Below are positions 1-5,254 of a stretch of DNA of 9,689 nucleotides, in pieces. The position numbers and the translations under genes are program-made. How positions within the stretch are numbered: the stretch's first letter is position 1; every line of letters starts with the position of its first letter. The notes under the pieces were generated by a model. That model searched no databases. It had not been told where the DNA came from and saw only the letters and a program-made list of their open reading frames with translations. Source of the stretch: JAKAWQ01 sp035503055 (GTDB lineage Bacteria > Pseudomonadota > Alphaproteobacteria > Acetobacterales > Acetobacteraceae); contig DATJTV010000045.1 in assembly GCA_035503055.1 (NCBI GenBank), positions 1-9,689 on the forward strand. The letters are read 5' to 3'.

Positions 1-615
1 CGGGACCGCCACAAACCCCGGCGCTACAGTCGGCCGGTCCCGGGTGATCGAGTACAGGTGGATAGCTGCAAGATCCGGCCGGGGCTCTACCAATTCACCG
101 CGATCGACGACTGCAGCCGCTATCTGGTGGCCGGCCTTGCCCCACGCCGGACCGCTGCGGCGACACTCGCCTTCCTTGACCAGGTCTTCGACGAGATGCC
201 GTTCGCTATCCAGCGCATGCAGACCGATCGCGGCAGCGAGTTTTTCGCCGAGGTTGTTCAGCGGCGTCTGGCGGCGGAGGCGGTCAGGTTTCGGCCGCTC
301 CCGCCGCGCTCACCACACCTGAACGGCAAGGTCGAGCGAGTTCAGCGCACCGCACTGGAGGAGTTCTGGCCCACGGTGGATCCCAAGGCTTCGGATATCC
401 CGGATCGCCTTGCCGAGTGGGTCCAACACTACAACTGGGATCGGCGACACGAGGCCTTGAACGGTGCGACACCGATTGACCGCGTGTGCGAACGCGCCGG
501 CAAGATTCCACTGCATGGCGACGTCGGCGATGCCTATGAGCCCGCAAAGGAGCGCATCCGTGTCCGCGACCATGCCGTTGATCTCTCGTTACGATCATTG
601 AAACGATGTGTGTAG
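1..615 (+). CDS. IS481-like DDE transposase, 5'-truncated by window edge
   Basis: This is the C-terminal 204 residues of an integrase-core (rve-type) transposase; the frame is open to base 1, so the N-terminal helix-turn-helix part lies outside the window. Numbering from base 1, the catalytic triad is visible: Asp21 in VQVDSCKI, Asp76 in QTDRGSEF and Glu112 in HLNGKVERVQRT. The second Asp and the Glu are separated by 35 residues, the classic DD(35)E spacing of the IS3/IS481 group. A following YNWDRRHEALNGATP segment is the usual 'N-x-x-RPH-LG-TP' C-terminal motif of these enzymes. IS481 is preferred over IS3 because the order GD-x-V-x-VD-x-x-KI-x-x-G near the first Asp is typical of IS481-type single-ORF elements and no frameshift is seen. 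The visible part looks intact, so the element may be functional. Its stop codon falls inside the probable right terminal repeat. Confidence 0.85.
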   Translation, partial: RDRHKPRRYSRPVPGDRVQVDSCKIRPGLYQFTAIDDCSRYLVAGLAPRRTAAATLAFLDQVFDEMPFAIQRMQTDRGSEFFAEVVQRRLAAEAVRFRPLPPRSPHLNGKVERVQRTALEEFWPTVDPKASDIPDRLAEWVQHYNWDRRHEALNGATPIDRVCERAGKIPLHGDVGDAYEPAKERIRVRDHAVDLSLRSLKRCV

Positions 616-622
616 ACCCCAC
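606..622. repeat. Probable right terminal inverted repeat of the IS481-like element
   Basis: The bases TGTGTGTAGACCCCACA overlap the transposase stop codon (TAG, 613-615). The minus-strand reading TGTGGGGTCTACACACA is a plausible IS terminal repeat. The assignment is by position and resemblance only, because the left-end partner is not in the window. Confidence 0.4.
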
Positions 623-638
623 AGATTTACACCGCTGC

Positions 639-1409
639 TCACGCCGTTTCGCGAAGCAGGCCCCACCGCACGACGGTGGCTCGCTCCAGCCGCGTGAACA
701 GCAGCTCGTCGAGCAGGAGCCAGAGCACCCCGATCACCAACATGCCGAGCACCACGGTGTCCGTCTGATACCATTGCACGGCCGCGATCACGCGAAATCC
801 GATGCCGTTGGTGCCTGCGATCATCTCCGCGGCGACCAGCGCCCGCCAGCCGTACGCCATGGAGGTCCTGAGCCCGACGATTAGCTCGACCAGCGCACCC
901 GGAACGATCAGCTCCTTCAACACCTGGACCCCGCGCGCGCCGTGGCTCAGCACGGCGCGGCGCAACACGGGCGGGATGGCTTCCACGCCGTTGACGGTGT
1001 TATAGATCGTGCTGAAGAAAATCTGGTTCACGATCACGAACAGAACCGCGCCTGGCCCGACGCCCAGCCACAGCGCGGCCAGTGGCACCCAAGCGATGCC
1101 GCCGATCGAGGCCAGGAATGTCAGCACGGGTCGCAGTAGGTCGGAGACCCATCGGTTGAGTGCAATCGCGATGCCGAGCGGAATCGCCAACCCGTTGCCA
1201 ATGCAGAAGCCGAGCAGAAGACGGCTGAGGCTCGCCAGCACGTCGCGCGGCAAGCTGCCGTCCGCCACTCCCGACCGCAGGCGCTCGAGCACATCGCCCG
1301 GCGTCGGCAGCGCGTAGGGCGGAATCTGCGCCAGCATTGGAGCCAGGAGCCACGCAACCCCCAGCACCACGAACGGCAGCGCGCCAAGCGGCGCCTTATT
1401 CTTGCACAT
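639..1409 (-). CDS. ABC transporter permease 2 (SsuC/TauC/NrtB-like), 256 aa
   Basis: This is an integral inner-membrane subunit of a nitrate/sulfonate/taurine-type ABC importer. It starts MCKNKAPLGALPFVVLGVAW and has about six hydrophobic segments. The cytoplasmic coupling (EAA) loop lies at about residues 152-173, with GA-x7-ELIVPGAL corresponding to the family pattern. It is followed by the conserved R-x-S-x-x-Y/F-x-W-R-x-L-x-x-AEM-I-x-G-x-x-GIG segment that marks the SsuC/TauC group. Length (256 aa) is normal. The ATG at 1409 sits inside the end of permease 1, overlapping by 14 bp, so the two are translationally coupled. It is clearly homologous to, but different from, permease 1, and the two probably form a heterodimeric channel. 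It is the last gene of the operon; no terminator is visible before the IS element 16 bp downstream. Substrate cannot be read from a permease. Confidence 0.9.
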   Translation of the reverse strand: MCKNKAPLGALPFVVLGVAWLLAPMLAQIPPYALPTPGDVLERLRSGVADGSLPRDVLASLSRLLLGFCIGNGLAIPLGIAIALNRWVSDLLRPVLTFLASIGGIAWVPLAALWLGVGPGAVLFVIVNQIFFSTIYNTVNGVEAIPPVLRRAVLSHGARGVQVLKELIVPGALVELIVGLRTSMAYGWRALVAAEMIAGTNGIGFRVIAAVQWYQTDTVVLGMLVIGVLWLLLDELLFTRLERATVVRWGLLRETA

Positions 1410-2238
1410 TCCGCACCAGCCCCCATCGCTCGATGGTCACGCGCTCGAAGGGGCGGAGATAGAGCTGGTCGATCAGCAGCCACAGCGTGCCGACCACAAT
1501 CATCCCGGCCATAGTGCGATCGGTCGCGTGGTTGGCCGCGCTCGTGAGGATAAGATAACCGACTCCATCCTTGGCCCCGATCATCTCGGCGAAGATCAGC
1601 CCGCGAAAGGCGAACCCGGCACCGACGCGAAAGCCTGTGATGATCCCGGGCAATGCCGCCGGGACGATCACTTCAGTCAGCACCTGTCGCCGAGAGGCCC
1701 CGAGCGCGCGCACAACGTCGATCAGCACCCGTGGCGTCGCCCTAACCGCGGTCGCCGTGTTGAACAGCACCGGGAAGGCAACGACGTAGGTCAAGGCGAC
1801 CAGGATTACGCGGAGGCCATAGCCCCACCAGATCACGAAGATCGGGATCCACGCGACCTCGACGATCGCGTAGAGGAAGTTCAGCAGGGGACCGAGCACG
1901 CGTGCGGCGCTCCGGCTCACCCCAAGCGCAAGCCCGAGCGTGAGGCCGACCGCCGTGCCGAGCCCGACGCCCGCCAGATACCGACCCAGACTGTCTGCGA
2001 CGTCGACCGGCAGGATCCCCCGGTCGATCAGAACCGCAAATGCCCCGGCGACATCCCGGGGCGAAGGGAAGAAGTAAGGTGACACACCGGAGAGGCTCGC
2101 CGCCACCTGCCAGAGCGCGATGAGCCCGAGTACGCCCGTCGCTCCGAGCAGCCCGCGCTGGACGTTCCGTGGCCACCACCGCTCGCCCGCAGCCACCCCG
2201 GCACTCCCCCCCGCCGAGACCTGCACGCCCCCGCTCAC
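1396..2238 (-). CDS. ABC transporter permease 1 (SsuC/TauC/NrtB-like), 280 aa
   Basis: This is the first of two membrane-spanning subunits of the importer. I chose the GTG at 2238 as start because it overlaps the stop of the preceding small gene as GTGA, and a longer upstream reading would run through that gene and the ATPase end in low-complexity sequence. The N-terminus (about 28 residues) is polar and cytoplasmic; the first membrane helix is at about residues 29-48. The EAA coupling loop lies at about residues 176-197 (VVRALGASRRQVLTEVIVPA), a good match to the EAA-x3-G-x9-I-x-LP consensus. It is followed by FRVGAGFAFRGLIFAEM and DGVGYLI, which are characteristic of the taurine/sulfonate/nitrate family. 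It ends within the first codons of permease 2. Confidence 0.9.
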   Translation of the reverse strand: MSGGVQVSAGGSAGVAAGERWWPRNVQRGLLGATGVLGLIALWQVAASLSGVSPYFFPSPRDVAGAFAVLIDRGILPVDVADSLGRYLAGVGLGTAVGLTLGLALGVSRSAARVLGPLLNFLYAIVEVAWIPIFVIWWGYGLRVILVALTYVVAFPVLFNTATAVRATPRVLIDVVRALGASRRQVLTEVIVPAALPGIITGFRVGAGFAFRGLIFAEMIGAKDGVGYLILTSAANHATDRTMAGMIVVGTLWLLIDQLYLRPFERVTIERWGLVRNVQE

Positions 2239-2555
2239 CGCCCGTTCCAGGGCTGGATCCGGGCGATCCAATAGAGCCGTGCGAGCGCCAGCAGCTCGCT
2301 TCGCGAGACCGCCTCCAGCCACACATCCCGCCCGCTGATGCGCACCAATCGCCCGGCCTGCTGAAGCCGCTGGATGTTGAACGCTTCCGGCGTGAACGGC
2401 AGCTCGATCTCGACATCCCGCGTCCCGCCTTGAGGCGGCAGAGCGACGCCGCCAAGCCGCGCAAGCCCGAGCTCCCACGACCACGCCTTGAACGCGAGGA
2501 TCCCCATCGCCAGCAGCGCCGTCGCCAGCAGCGGCCTCAGCAGGGGCCTGCTCAC
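2235..2555 (-). CDS. Small membrane-anchored protein of the ABC operon, 106 aa, unrecognised
   Basis: I do not recognise this gene. It begins at GTG 2555, which overlaps the ATPase stop as GTGA, and its own stop overlaps the permease 1 GTG as GTGA, so it is locked into the operon on both sides. The N-terminus (SRPLLRPLLATALLAMGI) has arginines followed by a hydrophobic stretch at about residues 6-23, read as one membrane anchor with the N-terminus inside. The remaining roughly 75 residues would then face the periplasm. They contain a short Gly/Pro linker, a VEIELPF strand, two basic/hydrophobic blocks (RLQQAGRLVRISG and DVWLEAVSRSELLALARLYW) and a final RIQPWNGR. No cysteine, histidine cluster or known catalytic motif is seen. 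It may be an accessory subunit for assembly of the two-permease channel or for contact with the binding protein (inference). A longer reading up to 2639 would overlap the ATPase gene by about 90 bp and is less likely. Confidence 0.75.
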   Translation of the reverse strand: MSRPLLRPLLATALLAMGILAFKAWSWELGLARLGGVALPPQGGTRDVEIELPFTPEAFNIQRLQQAGRLVRISGRDVWLEAVSRSELLALARLYWIARIQPWNGR

Positions 2556-3388
2556 GGCCCGCCCTCGGTCCCCCGGACGAGGCCGAGCACGCGCTCGCGC
2601 AGCACGGCGAAGCGCGGGTTGCCACCAAGCGCAGCCCAACTCCGCTCCTCCCGCGGAATATCGACGTCGATCGTCGCCTTGAGCCGGCCGGGTCCGGGCG
2701 TCAGCACCGCCACCCGGTCGGCCAGGAATACCGCCTCCTCCACGCTGTGCGTCACGAAGAGCACCGTGACGCGGGATTGCGACCAGATGCGCACCAGCTC
2801 TTCCTGCAGGGTCATGCGCGATTGCGCGTCCACCGCGGCGAACGGCTCGTCCATCAGCATGATCTCAGGCCGGTTGGCGAGCGTGCGCGCCACTGCGACG
2901 CGCTGCTTCATGCCCCCCGAGAGCTGATGAGGATACTTCCCGGCTGCGTCCGCCAGGTTGATCGTCTCCAGGAACTGCCGCCCGATGCGGTCTCGCTCGA
3001 CGCGCGCGACACCCCTAAGCCGCAGTCCGAGGGTCACGTTGTCAAGCACCGTCCGCCAGGGCAGGAGCGCGTACTCCTGGAACACAACGCCGCGGTCCGC
3101 GCCCGGCCCGCTGATCATCCGTCCGTCGAGCAGCAAGCTCCCAGAGCACGGCCGTAGGAAGCCCGCGATTGCCGCGATTAGCGTGCTCTTGCCACAGCCG
3201 CTCGGCCCGACCACGGCCAGGAATTCGTTCTCCCTGACGTCGAGGCTCAGTCCCTCGACCGCTCGGTGCCTCGACCGCCCGTCCTCGGTTGCATAGTCGA
3301 TCGAAAGATCACGGATCGTAATCTTGGCCGCCGCATCAACGCTCTCGGTTCCGGCGCGCGCCGCCGACGCCCAGAGCGCGCCCGTCAC
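2552..3388 (-). CDS. ABC transporter ATP-binding protein (SsuB/TauB/NrtD-like), 278 aa
   Basis: This is the cytoplasmic ATPase that powers the importer. All nucleotide-binding motifs are present: Walker A GPSGCGKST (residues 61-69), Q-loop with Gln104 in VFQEYALLPW, signature LSGGMKQR (156-163), Walker B IMLMDEP (176-182, catalytic Glu181), D-loop PFAAVDAQ and switch His214 in VTHSVEEA. The 'EYALLPW' and 'THSVEEAVFLADRV' versions are typical of the nitrate/sulfonate/taurine family. The start is GTG at 3388, overlapping the binding-protein stop as GTGA. This gives about 20 residues ahead of the conserved domain, a somewhat long but plausible leader. Its stop overlaps the next GTG the same way. 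Confidence 0.93.
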   Translation of the reverse strand: MTGALWASAARAGTESVDAAAKITIRDLSIDYATEDGRSRHRAVEGLSLDVRENEFLAVVGPSGCGKSTLIAAIAGFLRPCSGSLLLDGRMISGPGADRGVVFQEYALLPWRTVLDNVTLGLRLRGVARVERDRIGRQFLETINLADAAGKYPHQLSGGMKQRVAVARTLANRPEIMLMDEPFAAVDAQSRMTLQEELVRIWSQSRVTVLFVTHSVEEAVFLADRVAVLTPGPGRLKATIDVDIPREERSWAALGGNPRFAVLRERVLGLVRGTEGGP

Positions 3389-4437
3389 TGGCCGCCCGGG
3401 ACAGGAAGCCGGTCCGCGGCCGGAATGGGTGGAAGGTCGGAGAAATATTGCGGCACTTTTCGCTCCGCCTCGAGAATGAACTCGGCATCGACACTCTTCG
3501 CCGGATCGAACCGCCGGCGGATCTCGTGCGCCGCCAGCATTTGCGGAATCGCCTTCCTAGCGAAGCCCTCGAGCGTCAGCCTAGAAATGCGCGGGTCGAA
3601 ATCCGAGTGATGGAGCGAGGCTTCCAGCACGCCGACGCTGACCCCCTGGATCCAATGGGTGTCGATCGCCGCCGCCGCGTCATTATGCTGGCGCACCCAC
3701 TGCTCCGCCCGCGCGAACGCGATCATGAAGCGCTGTAACACCACCTTGTCTCCTTCCACGACCTTGCGGCTGGAAAGAACGGTACCCGGCATGAAGCAGG
3801 CAACGCACCCGCCCATGATCACAGGGATGGTGCCTTTCACATGCGCAAGCGTGGCGCTGCTCCAGGGCTGCCAAATCGCGATCGCGTCCGCGTCGCCATT
3901 CTCGAGCGCGGTAGCCAGCGTCGCGGGCCCCGCGTTGATCAACCGCACGTCAGAGGGGGCCACGCCTGCCTGCCCGAGCAGGTTCATCAGGTAGGCCTCG
4001 GCGTCCGTCCCGAACGGTAGCGCCACCCGTTTGCCCGCCAGGACCTTGAGATCGCCCGGCCGGATCCCCGATGCCGCGGAGGCGACGATGCCCTGGTTCT
4101 CTGAGTAGGAGTCCGAAAGCGGATCGCCGTGCAGCGTTGCGATCATCACCAACGGAAAGCCGTTCGAGACCCCTGCCAGGAACGGCGAGGTTCCGAGCAC
4201 GCTCACCTGCTGCGCCCCGTTGAGCTGCCCGTTCACCATATCGACGCCGGTCGAATAGAGCGTCACCTTCGCATCCAGCCCCGCTGCGGCGAAGAAGCCT
4301 TTTTCGACGCCGACGAAGATCGGCGCGTGGTTATCCGCCTCGGCAGCGCCGATCACGATCTTCATTGGTTCCGCTCGGCCGAGCGCCGGAAGGCAGGCCG
4401 CCATCGCGAGTGCGAAACCGAGCAGAGCCCGTTGCAT
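3385..4437 (-). CDS. Periplasmic substrate-binding protein, SsuA/TauA/NMT1-like, 350 aa
   Basis: This is the extracytoplasmic solute-binding component of the ABC importer and the first gene of its operon. The ATG at 4437 is chosen because it follows a strong ribosome-binding site (GGGGAGGA, 4441-4448). It also opens directly into a signal peptide (MQRALLGFALAMAACLPALG) with a likely signal peptidase I cut after Ala22 (GRA/EP). An upstream in-frame start at 4470 would add 11 polar residues before the signal and is rejected. The mature part starts KIVIGAAEADNHAPIFVGVEKGFFAAAGLDAK split across the usual NMT1 motifs (x-PI/F-x-A-x-EKG-x-F-x-x-x-GL), followed by GVDMVNGQLNGAQQVSV. These features place it with binding proteins for sulfonates, sulfate esters, taurine, nitrate or thiamine precursors. 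The sulfatase encoded divergently favours an organosulfate substrate, but the sequence does not prove the ligand. Confidence 0.88.
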   Translation of the reverse strand: MQRALLGFALAMAACLPALGRAEPMKIVIGAAEADNHAPIFVGVEKGFFAAAGLDAKVTLYSTGVDMVNGQLNGAQQVSVLGTSPFLAGVSNGFPLVMIATLHGDPLSDSYSENQGIVASAASGIRPGDLKVLAGKRVALPFGTDAEAYLMNLLGQAGVAPSDVRLINAGPATLATALENGDADAIAIWQPWSSATLAHVKGTIPVIMGGCVACFMPGTVLSSRKVVEGDKVVLQRFMIAFARAEQWVRQHNDAAAAIDTHWIQGVSVGVLEASLHHSDFDPRISRLTLEGFARKAIPQMLAAHEIRRRFDPAKSVDAEFILEAERKVPQYFSDLPPIPAADRLPVPGGQ

Positions 4438-4440
4438 GTT

Positions 4441-4448
4441 TCCTCCCC
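4441..4448 (-). promoter_or_regulatory. Strong ribosome-binding site of the binding-protein gene
   Basis: The minus strand reads GGGGAGGAAAC directly ahead of the ATG at 4437. It is the only clear Shine-Dalgarno sequence of the operon and decides the start of the first gene. The downstream genes lack good sites and rely on stop/start overlap. Confidence 0.75.
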
Positions 4449-4480
4449 GACGCCCGCTGCGCCCGACCAACGCGGACGAC

Positions 4481-4501
4481 TAATATCTCACTGACATATT
4501 A
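4481..4501. promoter_or_regulatory. 21-bp palindromic operator between transporter and regulator genes
   Basis: The sequence has the form TAATAT-n-TCA-n-TGA-n-ATATTA and is symmetric at nine of ten base pairs about position 4491. It overlaps the -10 region and predicted start point of the minus-strand transporter promoter and lies between the divergent genes. This is the classical place for a repressor site, and the GntR/FCD protein encoded next to it is the obvious candidate ligand-responsive binder (inference). A/T-rich palindromes of this size stand out strongly in this GC-rich DNA. Confidence 0.7.
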
Positions 4502-4526
4502 CAGGGACGCTTTCGGTGCCTGTCAA
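4498..4526 (-). promoter_or_regulatory. Sigma70-like promoter of the ABC transporter operon
   Basis: The minus strand carries a perfect -35 box TTGACA (4521-4526), a 17-bp spacer (4504-4520) and a -10 box TGTAAT (4498-4503; five of six to TATAAT, though missing the important second-position A). A TAATAT two bases further on could serve with a 19-bp spacer. Transcription would start near 4491, inside the palindrome, giving a leader of roughly 50 nt before the binding-protein ATG. Confidence 0.6.
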
Positions 4527-4572
4527 GATCCGTCGACGTGCCTCTTGACGTCGTCGGGCGTTCCGGCGAAGC

Positions 4573-4594
4573 TGAGATATCAGGGCGATATCAG
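4573..4594. repeat. Two GATATCAG direct repeats with an operator-like half-site
   Basis: GATATCAG occurs at 4576-4583 and 4587-4594, an 11-bp repeat distance, or about one helical turn. The stretch TGAGATATCA at 4573-4582 matches nine of ten bases of one half of the 21-bp palindrome (TGAGATATTA). They lie just ahead of the preferred regulator start, where a second, weaker regulator site would give autoregulation. If the regulator started at 4538 instead, they would be coding sequence. Confidence 0.4.
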
Positions 4595-4606
4595 TGGGCG
4601 GGCAGC

Positions 4607-5254
4607 GTGCTTCGAGAGGAAGCCTACGAGCGGTTCAAGCAGCGCCTCTTTTCCCGCAAGCTCCGCCCCGGCCAGTTCGTCTCCCAGCGTGCGCTCGCCG
4701 TGCTCGTCGGCTCCTCCGAGGGGCCGATGCGCGAAGCTCTCAAGCGCCTCGAGGCCGAATCCCTGGTTCGTCTTGTCCCGCAGCGCGGGATCCAGATCGC
4801 CGACATCAATGTCGCATTCATCCAAAATTCCTTCGGCCTCCGCCTTGCGCTCGAGAGTTTTGCCGTCCGTCGCTTTGCCCTGACCAGAGACAAGCTCGAA
4901 TGCAGGCGCTTTACGGCAATCTTCACCGACATCGCGGAGCGTATACGCGCCCATCCCACTCCAAAGCTCCTCGACGGGGCGCTCGCCGTCGATCGCGATT
5001 TCCATCGCTCCATCGTTGGAAGTCTCGGCAATACGGTGATCGACGAGGTGTATCGCCTGAACGACGACAAAATCCGGCTGATCCGGCTCAACAGCCGCTT
5101 CACCGCCGACCGCATAGCTTCCGCCACCGCCGAGCACCTCGCCATCCTCGCCGCGCTCGAGGCGGGTGACGCCGAGGGTGCCGCAGCAGCGCTCGAGCGC
5201 CATCTCGCGATTTCGCTCCGCCGCTCGCTCGGCGTGCTGGACCCACCGCCGTGA
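4607..5254 (+). CDS. GntR-family transcriptional regulator, FadR/FCD subfamily, 215 aa
   Basis: This is a DNA-binding regulator. The N-terminal winged helix-turn-helix covers about residues 3-64 (LREEAYERFKQRLFSRKL, then RPGQFVSQRALAVLVGSSEGPMREALKRLEAESLV with the GntR pattern PxREALxxLxxxGLV and a wing PQRGI). The all-helical FCD ligand domain follows at about 75-210. Its usual metal/ligand residues are visible: Asp129 and His133 (DRDFH), His177 (EHLAI) and His199 (ERHL). The preferred start is GTG 4607, because the conserved domain begins at once and operator-like repeats lie just upstream. GTG 4538 is an in-frame alternative (238 aa); neither has a strong ribosome-binding site. The stop overlaps the sulfatase GTG as GTGA, so regulator and enzyme are made together. 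It probably senses the imported compound or its product and controls the divergent transporter promoter (inference). Confidence 0.88.
   Translation: MLREEAYERFKQRLFSRKLRPGQFVSQRALAVLVGSSEGPMREALKRLEAESLVRLVPQRGIQIADINVAFIQNSFGLRLALESFAVRRFALTRDKLECRRFTAIFTDIAERIRAHPTPKLLDGALAVDRDFHRSIVGSLGNTVIDEVYRLNDDKIRLIRLNSRFTADRIASATAEHLAILAALEAGDAEGAAAALERHLAISLRRSLGVLDPPP

Larger units (their letters stand above)
1..622 (+). mobile_element. Right-hand portion of an IS481-family-like insertion sequence
   Basis: The element is defined by the transposase and a probable right terminus at about 606-622. Read inward on the minus strand this end begins TGTGGGGTCTACACACA, and TGT...-type ends are usual in IS481 relatives. 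The left end is outside the window, so neither the matching inverted repeat nor a target-site duplication can be checked. The inferred end lies only 16 bp from the stop codon of the neighbouring permease gene at 639. Confidence 0.6.

Noticed and set aside
1402..2082. 226-codon plus-strand frame over permease 1
   Set aside because: Asp/Arg/Pro/His-rich antisense of a clear membrane protein gene.
2239..2628. 130-residue N-terminal extension of permease 1
   Set aside because: It runs through the small gene and the ATPase end, is low-complexity Arg/Ala/Gly sequence, and the GTGA overlap at 2238 gives a proper start.
4381..4437. Lipoprotein signal (Cys15) in the binding protein
   Set aside because: The preceding residues AMAAC lack the usual Leu at -3, and a signal peptidase I site after Ala22 fits better; a lipoprotein cannot be fully excluded.
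4538..4606. GTG 4538 as the regulator start
   Set aside because: No ribosome-binding site, no family similarity in the added 23 residues, and operator-like repeats inside; kept only as an alternative.
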